A DNA stretch of 14,573 nucleotides from Elusimicrobia bacterium RIFCSPLOWO2_01_FULL_54_10 (GTDB taxonomy: Bacteria > Elusimicrobiota > Elusimicrobia > 2-02-FULL-39-32), in assembly GCA_001799975.1 (NCBI GenBank), contig MGUQ01000050.1, positions 9,733 through 24,305 on the forward strand, read 5' to 3'. A program made the position numbers and the translations under genes. The notes under the pieces are model-generated. The model did no database searches. It was not told where the DNA came from and was given only the letters and a program-made list of their open reading frames with translations. The first letter of the stretch is position 1; each line of letters opens with the position of its first letter. This document shows positions 7,930-14,573 of this stretch, piece after piece.

Positions 7930-9270
7930 CTATGATTTCAGGCGGCGGACAAAAGCCTTAAACCGGTTTCCCCGGTCTTCAAAGTTCTTAAACTGGTCGA
8001 AGGAAGCGCAGGCGGGAGACAGCAATATGGCATCCCCGCTTTCGGCTCTTTTGAACGCTTCACTCACCGCACGGTCCAGCGTGCCGCAGTGAAACATCGG
8101 CGCAGCCTTGCCCAGTCCTTTCTCAATAATTTTTGCAGCTTCTCCGATCATCAAGATCCCTTTAACTTTTTTCTTTATCAATGGTTTGAGCGGCGCGTAT
8201 GGAGACCCCTTGTCCTGCCCTCCCAGAATGAGCCAGAGGGGCTGGTGAAGGGCCTGCAGGGCTTTGGCGGTGGAATCCACATTGGTGGCTTTGGAGTCAT
8301 TGATAAAACCGACGCCACGAAGCGTCAGCACGGTTTCGATGCGGTGTTCTACGCCTTTGAAGGTGAGCAAAGATTTGGCAATCGCCGCAGGCGGAACTTT
8401 TGACGCCAGAGCCATGGCGGCCGCGGCGCACGCGTTTTCAATGTTGTGCAGGCCCGGGAGGTGCGCCGGCAAAGGGAGGACGCCCTTTTTCCCGTCGACA
8501 GAAAAGCGGATTTTTTTAAATTTGCGATCATAAAAAACCCCGGCCTTTAGAGATTTATTTGTGGAGAAGAAGATTCGATTGGCATTGCCGGTGCTCATTT
8601 TTTTGCACCAGGCATCGTCCAGGTTGAGGACGGCGTAGTCCAGGGTGGTTTGGTTCATGAATATTCTCTGTTTGGCCAGAGAGTAGCCGCGCAGGGTATG
8701 GTGCCGTTCGAGATGGTCTGCGGTCAAATTCAGAACGCAGGCCACATCGGGCCTGAAGGCCACGCTGGATTCAAGCTGATAGGAGGAAATTTCCAAAACG
8801 GTTCGTTCAAAGCGGTCAGCTTGCCCGATGTAATCACAAAGGGGGCTGCCGATGTTGCCCGCAACAAGGGTTTTTAAGCCAGCCTTCTTGCACATGTGCC
8901 CCAAAAGCGATACGGTTGTGGTTTTTCCATTTGTGCCCGTCACGGCCAGGACATTTTTAAATCCCCCCAGCTGCCAGCCCAGTTCAATTTCTCCCAGGAT
9001 TTCTATGTTTTTCTTGCGGGCTTTCTTGAGAATGGGCAGGTCCAGATGAATTCCGGGAGAGACCACAATAAGATCTTGGGCCAGAATTTTTTCACTGTGC
9101 TGTCCCAATTCATGAGAGAACCGGCGGATGACGCGCAAGGATTGAGGAGCGATTTCGGACGCGGGCCTGGAATCGCTGATAAAAACGGTTGTGCCCATTT
9201 TTTTAAGGGCGCGGGCAGCAGAAATGCCGGATTTTCCAGCCCCCAGCACCGCGGCGCGGCTGATGTTCAA
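7930..9270 (-). CDS. murD: UDP-N-acetylmuramoyl-L-alanine--D-glutamate ligase
   Basis: MurD adds D-glutamate to UDP-MurNAc-L-Ala in the cytoplasm. With the start chosen here it has 446 residues (E. coli 438). It shows the N-terminal Rossmann-like loop VLGAGKSGISAAR (8-20), the ATP loop TGTNGKTTT (111-119), EISSYQLES (160-168), the GLHNIENA segment (273-280) and NDSKATNVDST in the C-terminal domain (324-334). The open frame reaches further upstream to 9354, but that extension lies inside mraY and encodes no family sequence. The TTG at 9268-9270 encodes the first residue of the conserved N-terminus and overlaps the mraY stop as TTGA, so TTG is the probable initiator. No Shine-Dalgarno sequence is apparent, consistent with coupling to mraY. 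Confidence 0.95.
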   Translation of the reverse strand: MNISRAAVLGAGKSGISAARALKKMGTTVFISDSRPASEIAPQSLRVIRRFSHELGQHSEKILAQDLIVVSPGIHLDLPILKKARKKNIEILGEIELGWQLGGFKNVLAVTGTNGKTTTVSLLGHMCKKAGLKTLVAGNIGSPLCDYIGQADRFERTVLEISSYQLESSVAFRPDVACVLNLTADHLERHHTLRGYSLAKQRIFMNQTTLDYAVLNLDDAWCKKMSTGNANRIFFSTNKSLKAGVFYDRKFKKIRFSVDGKKGVLPLPAHLPGLHNIENACAAAAMALASKVPPAAIAKSLLTFKGVEHRIETVLTLRGVGFINDSKATNVDSTAKALQALHQPLWLILGGQDKGSPYAPLKPLIKKKVKGILMIGEAAKIIEKGLGKAAPMFHCGTLDRAVSEAFKRAESGDAILLSPACASFDQFKNFEDRGNRFKAFVRRLKS

Positions 9271-10346
9271 CGGAGTTTGAGCGAAGCGAGGGCCAGCAGG
9301 GACAGAAGGATGGAGATAATCCAGAAGCGGACGGTCACCTTGGGCTCGGCCCATCCCAAAAGCTCAAAATGGTGGTGGAGCGGCGCCATTTTAAAAATTC
9401 TTTTCCCAAATTTTCGAAATGACACCACCTGGGCCATTACTGAGAGGGCTTCGATCACAAAGAGGCCTCCCACCACTACCAAAATCAATTCCTGCTTGAT
9501 GATGAGGGCCACGGTCCCCAAAGCGCCTCCCAGGAACAGCGACCCTGTGTCTCCCATGAATATTTGCGCCGGGTGGGCGTTATACCAAAGGAATCCAAGC
9601 CCTGCACCCACCAGTGCGGACAGAAAGACCGTCAGTTCTCCCGCGCCGGGAACGTGGATGATGCGTAAATAACCGGAGAACTGGGCATGGCCCGCGAGAT
9701 AAGTGAAAACCATGAGTGTCAGGCAGGAAACGACAAAGCTTCCAATGGCCAGTCCGTCCAGCCCGTCCGTGAGGTTGACCGAATTGGAGGAGCCCACCAG
9801 CACCATTACTGCAAAACAGACGTATACTTGACCCAAATTGACGAATAGATTTTTAAAGTAGGGAATATTGATTTGGGTGACATAATCCGGGTTGGGCGGC
9901 GAGATATAAAGATAAGTTGCCAGGGCCACAGCAAGCGCCAGCTGGACTGCCATTTTTTGAGATGGAGTGAGCCCTTCCTTCTTGCGCTTCCATTTGCGGT
10001 AATCATCGGTCCACCCAAGAACGCCGAGGATGGCAATCACGCCCAGACAAAGCCAGATAAAGCGGTTGTCGGGGCGGGCCCACAAAAGTGTGGCAATCAC
10101 CGTGGAAGCCAAAATGAGAAGTCCACCCATGATGGGCGTGTTGGATTTCGACTGATGCGTTTGCGGCCCTTCCAAGCGGATGATTTGCGTCACGCGGTTT
10201 TTAAGCACGAAGCGGATGAACGCCGGAGCAGTGAGGAACGTGATTAAAAAAGCGCTCAGCATGGCCCCGCCTGAACGGAAGCTGATGTAATAGAAAAGGT
10301 TCAAGGGAGAGAAGGCGTCTCTGAATTGGGCGAGATAATAAAGCAT
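9267..10346 (-). CDS. mraY: Phospho-N-acetylmuramoyl-pentapeptide-transferase
   Basis: MraY joins UDP-MurNAc-pentapeptide to undecaprenyl phosphate, forming lipid I in the cytoplasmic membrane. The 359 residues match the usual length (E. coli 360), with about ten membrane segments. Family motifs are present: EGPQTHQSKSNTPIMGG (59-75), the metal-binding pair D114-D115 in GWTDDYRK, SNSVNLTDGLDGLA (187-200), FMGDTGSLFLGG (263-274) and PLHHHFELLGW (322-332). The open frame continues to 10478, but the ATG at 10346 gives the expected N-terminus MLYYLAQF and shares one base with the murF stop (TGATG). No Shine-Dalgarno sequence is visible. Confidence 0.97.
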   Translation of the reverse strand: MLYYLAQFRDAFSPLNLFYYISFRSGGAMLSAFLITFLTAPAFIRFVLKNRVTQIIRLEGPQTHQSKSNTPIMGGLLILASTVIATLLWARPDNRFIWLCLGVIAILGVLGWTDDYRKWKRKKEGLTPSQKMAVQLALAVALATYLYISPPNPDYVTQINIPYFKNLFVNLGQVYVCFAVMVLVGSSNSVNLTDGLDGLAIGSFVVSCLTLMVFTYLAGHAQFSGYLRIIHVPGAGELTVFLSALVGAGLGFLWYNAHPAQIFMGDTGSLFLGGALGTVALIIKQELILVVVGGLFVIEALSVMAQVVSFRKFGKRIFKMAPLHHHFELLGWAEPKVTVRFWIISILLSLLALASLKLR

Positions 10347-11773
10347 CAGCGGTAGTGCGCGGCCACTTTCTGGACGATTTCTTCCATGCGCATGCCGCGG
10401 GAGGCCTTGAACAGAACTGCCGTGCCGGGCTGGATGGCATCTTCGACGGCGCTCAAAAGGGATTCTTTGTCGGTGCAATAAATGATGTCATGCGGATTGG
10501 CCAGTGCCCGGGCGGCGCCCTTCTGGATGAATTTGGATTGAGTGCCAAAGAGGATGATTTTTGTGAGGGGAAATCCGGCCAGAAACTTGCCCAGGGTTTC
10601 GTGCTCATGGCCGGAGATTTCTCCCAGCTCCAGCATGTCTCCCAAAACGACGCAGAGCCGGCGGTCGGAAAAAGATTCGGCGAAGGATTCCACTGAGGAA
10701 CGCATGGAGCCCGGATTGGCGTTGTAAGAGTCGTTCACAATCACAATGTCATCGCGTAGGCGCAGGATTTCAAAACGCATGGGGCTGGGAGAAAAAGACG
10801 CCAGTCCTTCGACAATTTTGTCTGCCGCTACTCCCAATGCCAGGGCCGCTGCCGCCGCCGCGCAGGCGTTCAGCACATTAAAGCGGCCCAGCACAGGCAG
10901 TTTACAGGAAATTTCATTCAAAGTTCTGCCAGCATCGTCTCGTCTGACAATCTTGAATCTGGAGGGTCCTGGCCAGGTGGAAATGTCCGTAGCATAAACA
11001 TGAGCTTCAGGAGTGAGTCCAAAAGAAAGAACGCGGCTGCCTTTGGGCGCTCTGCCGGCCATAAAATCAAAGAACGGGTCTTGCCGCGGCAGGACGGCCG
11101 TGCCGCCCTCCTGCAGGGAAAGGAGGATTTCAGATTCCCCTTCCGCGATGTCGTTCAAACTTCCGAAAGTTTCCGAGTGTTCAAGGCTCACATTCGTGAT
11201 GATGGCCACGTGAGGCGCCACGATTTCGGAGAGGCGCTGAACATCCCCCCGGGCGGAGGCGCCGATTTCAAAGACTCCGAAAACATCGCTCGGGTCCAGG
11301 CCCAGCACGGAGAGGGGGCAGCCGATCTCATTGTTGAAGTTTCCCGGGCTAGAAACGGTGGGCGCGGCCGCGCGCAGGATGGAAGCTGTCATGTCTTTGA
11401 CGGTTGTTTTTCCGCTGGAGCCGGAGATGGCCACGCGGCGTATGCCTTCGCCGTATTTTTCGCGGTAAAACCGGGCCAGGTCTCCCAGGGAGCGCTTGGT
11501 TTCCCTGACTTTAACAAGCGCGGAATAATGTGAGGGTGAAACAATGTAGTTTTCAGGAATCTGGGACACCACGCAGAGGGCCGCGCCTTTCTTGACGCAT
11601 TCATCCAGGTGGGTGTGGCCGTCGCTATTGATGCCTTTGAGCGCAAAAAAAATGTCCCCGCGTTTCAAGGTGCGCGAATCCGTGGACACCGCGGCGCCGC
11701 GCCCCACTTCCGCCCGGGGGTCCCCGATCACAAGAAGTCCTTGAGTGGCCCGCACAATATCCTGAATTTTCAT
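10346..11773 (-). CDS. murF: UDP-N-acetylmuramoyl-tripeptide--D-alanyl-D-alanine ligase
   Basis: MurF adds D-Ala-D-Ala to the UDP-MurNAc tripeptide, completing the cytoplasmic precursor. The 475 residues show the Mur ligase order: an N-terminal substrate domain with STDSRTLKRGDIFFALKG, the ATP loop SGSSGKTTVKD (117-127), the MurF signature GNFNNEIGCPLSVL (144-157) and NDSYNANPGSM (347-357). The segment TNVSLEHSETFGS (193-205) keeps the His, but many relatives have a different sequence just before it; this looks like ordinary divergence. An ATG three codons earlier exists (11782). The one at 11773 is preferred because it overlaps the murE stop as ATGA, the junction type also seen at murG/nadE. 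Confidence 0.96.
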   Translation of the reverse strand: MKIQDIVRATQGLLVIGDPRAEVGRGAAVSTDSRTLKRGDIFFALKGINSDGHTHLDECVKKGAALCVVSQIPENYIVSPSHYSALVKVRETKRSLGDLARFYREKYGEGIRRVAISGSSGKTTVKDMTASILRAAAPTVSSPGNFNNEIGCPLSVLGLDPSDVFGVFEIGASARGDVQRLSEIVAPHVAIITNVSLEHSETFGSLNDIAEGESEILLSLQEGGTAVLPRQDPFFDFMAGRAPKGSRVLSFGLTPEAHVYATDISTWPGPSRFKIVRRDDAGRTLNEISCKLPVLGRFNVLNACAAAAAALALGVAADKIVEGLASFSPSPMRFEILRLRDDIVIVNDSYNANPGSMRSSVESFAESFSDRRLCVVLGDMLELGEISGHEHETLGKFLAGFPLTKIILFGTQSKFIQKGAARALANPHDIIYCTDKESLLSAVEDAIQPGTAVLFKASRGMRMEEIVQKVAAHYR

Positions 11774-13245
11774 CGGCTGCACAGCGCTTCCCTGGCTATT
11801 TCGCGGTCGTCAAAGTGAATGGTCCTGTCCTTGAAAATCTGGTATGTTTCATGGCCTTTTCCGGCCAAGAGAACGATATCATCTTTTTGGGCTGTTTGCA
11901 AAATTTTGCGGATGGCAACCGCGCGGTCCAGAATGACCTCATAATTTTTCTGCTCGGCGCGCCGGATTCCGGCTTCAATATCGAGCGCGATTTTTTCCGG
12001 CTCTTCCGTTCGCGGATTATCGGAAGTGACCACCACCCAGTCGGACAGGCGCGCCGCCAGGGCGCCCATGAGCGGGCGTTTGGACCGGTCCCTGTCGCCG
12101 CCGCAGCCAAAGAGGGTGAGCACCCTCTTTTTGGCCAGTGACCTCAAAGACTCCAGAACATTTTTGAGGGCGTCTTCCGTGTGGGCATAGTCCACCAGCA
12201 CGGTGAAATCCTGCCCGCAGGCCACGGCCTCCAGCCGCCCGGGCACAGCTTCCATCTTTTCCAGCCCCCGCGCGACCTGATTGAGAGGGATGTCCAGGCG
12301 GAGGGCGGCTGCGGCTGCGGCGAGGGCGTTATAAACATTGTGCCTGCCCGTAAGGCGGAGTTTCACTGGCGCGCTCTTCCCCTGGGCCGAAAGCACAAAC
12401 CTGCTGCCGGAGGGCTCGAGCTGTATCTCCCGCGCCGAGACATCCGATGGGTTTTCAATGCCGTAGGTTGTGGTTTTTGCTTGTGAAAGCTTGACCAGCT
12501 TCTCTCCGTAGGGATCATCCGAATTAACGGCGCTGAATCCATCCGCAGAAATTTTTTTGAACAATTTTGCCTTAGCCTCAAAGTAATTGTCCATGGTTTT
12601 GTGAAAATCGAGGTGGTCCTGGGTGAGGTTGGTGAACACGGCTCCGTGGAACTGCAACGGGTCCACTCGGCCCAGGGCCAAAGCATGGGATGAAACTTCC
12701 ATGACCGCCCAGTCGCATTTTCTCTGCACCATTTGGTGCAGGAGGGCTTGAACCTCTAAAATGTTGGGGGTTGTGTTGGGCGCGGGCAGGATGTCCGCGC
12801 TGCCTGAGGGATTCTGGGAAGGCAGGCGGTAATTGATGGTGCCAATCACTCCCGCTCTCTTGCCCGCTTCTTTTGCCACGGCTTCCAGGAGATAAGTGAA
12901 AGTGGTTTTTCCGTTGGTGCCCGTCACGCCGATGATTTTTATTTTTTTTGACAGGTCTCCGTAGAATTTTTGGGATATGGCGGACTCGGCTTCCGAAACG
13001 GACTTTACCCATACCACGGGCGCACTCATTCCGGTCAATTCTTCTTCGCTCACCACGGCGGATGCGCCTTTGGCCACAGCTTCCCGCGCGAATTCCGCAC
13101 CTGAAGTTTTCAAGCCTTTACGGGCGAAAAATAAATCCCCCTTCTTGATCGTGCGGGTGTCTTCGGAAAGCCCTGTGATTTCAACGTCTTGCCCGGCTTT
13201 AATAGAAGCGGAAGCAAGCCCGGCCAGGGCGGTAGAAAGTTTCAT
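11770..13245 (-). CDS. murE: UDP-N-acetylmuramoyl-L-alanyl-D-glutamate--2,6-diaminopimelate ligase
   Basis: MurE adds the third residue of the stem peptide. The 491 residues (E. coli 495) contain the N-terminal uridine-binding domain with LSEDTRTIKKGDLFFARKG, the ATP loop VTGTNGKTTFTYLL (107-120), and EVSSHALALGRVD with TNLTQDHLDFHKTM. The probable carbamylated Lys is in FEAKAKLF, near 225. VDYAHTEDAL and FGCGGDRDRSKRP (379-391) follow. DNPR at 409-412 marks meso-diaminopimelate as substrate; lysine-adding enzymes have a different motif here. This is the best evidence in the window for wall type. The ATG is 11 bases after the ftsI stop, with only a weak, distant AGG as a ribosome site. A terminator-shaped palindrome at 12109-12130 overlaps the codons for VLTLF. 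Confidence 0.97.
   Translation of the reverse strand: MKLSTALAGLASASIKAGQDVEITGLSEDTRTIKKGDLFFARKGLKTSGAEFAREAVAKGASAVVSEEELTGMSAPVVWVKSVSEAESAISQKFYGDLSKKIKIIGVTGTNGKTTFTYLLEAVAKEAGKRAGVIGTINYRLPSQNPSGSADILPAPNTTPNILEVQALLHQMVQRKCDWAVMEVSSHALALGRVDPLQFHGAVFTNLTQDHLDFHKTMDNYFEAKAKLFKKISADGFSAVNSDDPYGEKLVKLSQAKTTTYGIENPSDVSAREIQLEPSGSRFVLSAQGKSAPVKLRLTGRHNVYNALAAAAAALRLDIPLNQVARGLEKMEAVPGRLEAVACGQDFTVLVDYAHTEDALKNVLESLRSLAKKRVLTLFGCGGDRDRSKRPLMGALAARLSDWVVVTSDNPRTEEPEKIALDIEAGIRRAEQKNYEVILDRAVAIRKILQTAQKDDIVLLAGKGHETYQIFKDRTIHFDDREIAREALCSR
12109..12132 (+). terminator. Terminator-shaped palindrome antisense to murE
   Basis: AAAGAGGGTG at 12109-12118 and CACCCTCTTT at 12121-12130 are perfect complements two bases apart, folding as a 9-bp stem with a four-base GAGC loop. 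On the plus strand the stem runs into a stretch of five T (12128-12132), as in an intrinsic terminator; on the minus strand GGCTGC follows instead. It sits in murE codons for VLTLFGCGG, so it could simply come from codon choice. No plus-strand gene here needs it. Confidence 0.3.
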
Positions 13246-13256
13246 GGATCAGGCCA

Positions 13257-14573
13257 TTACCTGCCGGATTTAGAGGCGAGGAGCCGCACTTCTTGGGCGG
13301 ATTTAACTCCGTCCGCAAGAAGTGCGGCCTTCGGGGGTGGGATGTCCAGGACCGTTACAGCCCTGGACATGACGCGGGAGAAAACGGGCGCTGCAGTTTC
13401 GCCGCCCCAATAGGTCGTTCGCGGCTCGTCCAGAATCACGAGGCCGACCAGAGCCGGGTTCTTGGCCGGTAAAAATCCGCAGAATGAAGCCACATACTTT
13501 TCATCGGAATATTTTCTTGTTTTGGGATCGATTTTCTGGGCGGTGCCCGTTTTTCCGCAGACGGTGAATCCGGGCACCCGGGCCTTGCTCCCCGTGCCGC
13601 GCTCCACCACAGCGCGCATCATTTCATTTAAAGTAGCGCACGTTTTCGCCGATACCACTCTCCGCACCATGCGTGGAGCTTGATTCTCGGTGCGTGTCAC
13701 GCGCGGCTCCATGAGCAGGCCGCCGTTGGCCACGGCGGAAAAAGCTCCGATGAGCTGTACGGCGGTGACGCCGATTTCCTGGCCGAAAGAAAGGACGGGA
13801 AGCGACTGCGGCGTCCATTTTCGAGGTTCACGGAACAACCCGTCGGTTTCGCCGGGAATGGGCAGCCCCGTGCGGGTGCCGAATCCGAACGCGCGCACAT
13901 AGCGGTAAAACCGCTCCGCCCCGAGCTTCAGGCCAACTTTGGCCGTGCCGATGTTGGATGATTTTTCCAACACTTGCGACGCGGTGAGCAGGCCTTGCGG
14001 CTCATGGTCGTTAATGACCGCGCCGGCCACTTTCCATTTGCCGCCTTCGCAGTTGAACATCTCATTCGACGAAATCGCCTTTTCTTCAAGCGCGGCGGCA
14101 AAGGTCACCACCTTGAGCGTTGATCCCGGCTCAAAGAGGTGGCTCACGGCGGGGTTATCCAGCCATTTGCGGTTAAAATTTTCAGGAAGAGTGCCCTTGG
14201 AAAGGATGTTCGGATCAAAATGTGGATAGGACGCCATGGCCAGGATGTCGCCCGTGCGGGGATCCTGGATCAGAATCATCCCTGATTTGGCCTGAAACTC
14301 TTCCACACCCGCCTTGAGCTCTTTTTCTGCGTAATATTGGAGCGTGCGGTCGATGGTGAGCGTGACGGCGCTTTTGGGAGCTTCATCGCGCGGCTCAAAT
14401 GCGGAAGTCATGCTGCGGCCTTTGCCGTCCCGCAAGCGGGTGAGGGTGAGGTGCCGTCCTCTCAGAGAAGCGTCCATGGTTTGTTCCACGCCAGAAAGGC
14501 CGGTATTGTCCATGCCCACAGAACCGATCAGGTGGCAGGCGAGGGAGCCGTTGGGGTAATATCTTTTCTGCTC
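13257..14573 (-). CDS. ftsI: Septal peptidoglycan transpeptidase FtsI (PBP2B/PBP3-type), N-terminus outside window
   Basis: FtsI crosslinks septal peptidoglycan with FtsW. The frame runs off the window edge, so the membrane anchor and part of the N-terminal domain are missing; 438 residues are visible. The frame is open upstream of the GTG at 14519 and encodes KRYYPNGSLACHLIGSVGMD, typical of class B penicillin-binding proteins, so that GTG is not the start. The catalytic motifs are complete: SxxK as STLK at 14112-14123 in FEPGSTLKVVTF, SxN as SSN at 13953-13961, and KTG at 13545-13553 in CGKTGTAQKID. The conserved domain ends near MSRAVTVLDIPPP. About 23 less conserved residues follow, with no PASTA repeats. 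A 13-bp inverted repeat lies in the codons of this tail. The position before murE supports FtsI over another class B protein. Confidence 0.94.
   Translation of the reverse strand, partial: EQKRYYPNGSLACHLIGSVGMDNTGLSGVEQTMDASLRGRHLTLTRLRDGKGRSMTSAFEPRDEAPKSAVTLTIDRTLQYYAEKELKAGVEEFQAKSGMILIQDPRTGDILAMASYPHFDPNILSKGTLPENFNRKWLDNPAVSHLFEPGSTLKVVTFAAALEEKAISSNEMFNCEGGKWKVAGAVINDHEPQGLLTASQVLEKSSNIGTAKVGLKLGAERFYRYVRAFGFGTRTGLPIPGETDGLFREPRKWTPQSLPVLSFGQEIGVTAVQLIGAFSAVANGGLLMEPRVTRTENQAPRMVRRVVSAKTCATLNEMMRAVVERGTGSKARVPGFTVCGKTGTAQKIDPKTRKYSDEKYVASFCGFLPAKNPALVGLVILDEPRTTYWGGETAAPVFSRVMSRAVTVLDIPPPKAALLADGVKSAQEVRLLASKSGR
13283..13328 (-). repeat. Perfect 13-bp inverted repeat (stem-loop) in the 3' end of ftsI
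   Basis: GCCGCACTTCTTG at 13283-13295 is exactly complementary to CAAGAAGTGCGGC at 13316-13328, with a 20-base spacer that can add four more pairs (CGGA with TCCG) after a small bulge. In the ftsI mRNA it forms a strong hairpin starting about 70 bases before the stop and ending 24 bases before the stop codon. No T-run follows on the minus strand, so it does not look like an intrinsic terminator. It encodes part of the unconserved C-terminal tail (AALLADGVKSAQEVR). Possible roles are mRNA processing, tuning of murE expression, or an inserted palindromic element. Confidence 0.75.
13342..13370 (-). repeat. 9-bp inverted repeat in ftsI next to the larger hairpin
   Basis: ATGTCCAGG at 13342-13350 pairs perfectly with CCTGGACAT at 13362-13370 around an 11-base spacer. 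It lies 13 bases from the larger repeat at 13283-13328, so the ftsI transcript end could carry two hairpins in tandem. It falls in conserved coding sequence (MSRAVTVLDI) and a repeat of this size may occur by chance. Confidence 0.4.

Noticed and set aside
9271..9354. Longer N-terminus for murD
   Set aside because: The extra 28 residues lie inside mraY and do not resemble MurD; the TTG at 9270 matches the family start and overlaps the mraY stop.
8896..9672. Plus-strand open frame of 258 codons across murD and mraY
   Set aside because: It is antisense to two well-supported genes and lacks recognisable domains.
10347..10478. Longer N-terminus for mraY
   Set aside because: The extra 44 residues are Arg-rich, fall within murF and would precede a normal MraY N-terminus.
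11690..11701. 12-base palindrome CGCGGCGCCGCG in murF
   Set aside because: It is a GC-rich coding run, within chance expectation, with no nearby partner or regulatory context.
13283..13370. Tandem hairpins in ftsI as an ANTAR binding site
   Set aside because: ANTAR targets have six-base loops with A at position 1 and G at position 4. The loops here are 11 bases or about 10 (or GUUAAA in an alternative fold) and do not match.

Overview
This window is almost wholly protein-coding: two gene blocks converge on one another, and nothing longer than 12 bases separates adjacent genes. The plus-strand block (1-4088) is the end of carA, complete carB, and a GAF-ANTAR regulator gene starting one base after the carB stop. 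The minus-strand block (4060-14573, transcribed right to left) is a division and cell-wall (dcw) cluster in the classical order ftsI-murE-murF-mraY-murD-ftsW-murG, followed by a glutamine-dependent nadE in the position where murC often lies. No tRNA, rRNA, CRISPR array, transposon or attachment site was seen.

Organism: MurE carries the DNPR motif of meso-diaminopimelate-adding enzymes. FtsI has no PASTA repeats in the part visible, the gene order is the conserved bacterial dcw order, and base composition is moderately GC-rich. This suggests a diderm bacterium with DAP-type peptidoglycan. An uncultured deep-branching lineage (for example Omnitrophota or a relative) would fit, but this is a weak guess from general impression, not a placement.

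How the genes work together: MurE and MurF add meso-DAP and D-Ala-D-Ala to the UDP-MurNAc peptide, acting after MurD. MraY and MurG build lipid I and lipid II, and FtsW and FtsI polymerise and crosslink at the septum. The genes are packed by 1-4 base overlaps (ATGA, TTGA, TGATG) or gaps of 1-12 bases, mostly without visible Shine-Dalgarno sequences, and two starts (murD, ftsW) appear to be TTG. This implies one coupled transcript. CarA/CarB and NadE all draw on glutamine nitrogen, and the ANTAR protein beside carB belongs to a family of RNA-binding antiterminators often tied to nitrogen use.

Most notable: the carAB-linked ANTAR regulator; nadE fused by overlap to the end of the dcw cluster; a perfect 13-bp inverted repeat inside the last codons of ftsI; and a terminator-shaped palindrome antisense to murE. 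I found no clearly new multi-gene system; the window is mainly core metabolism with a few regulatory oddities.
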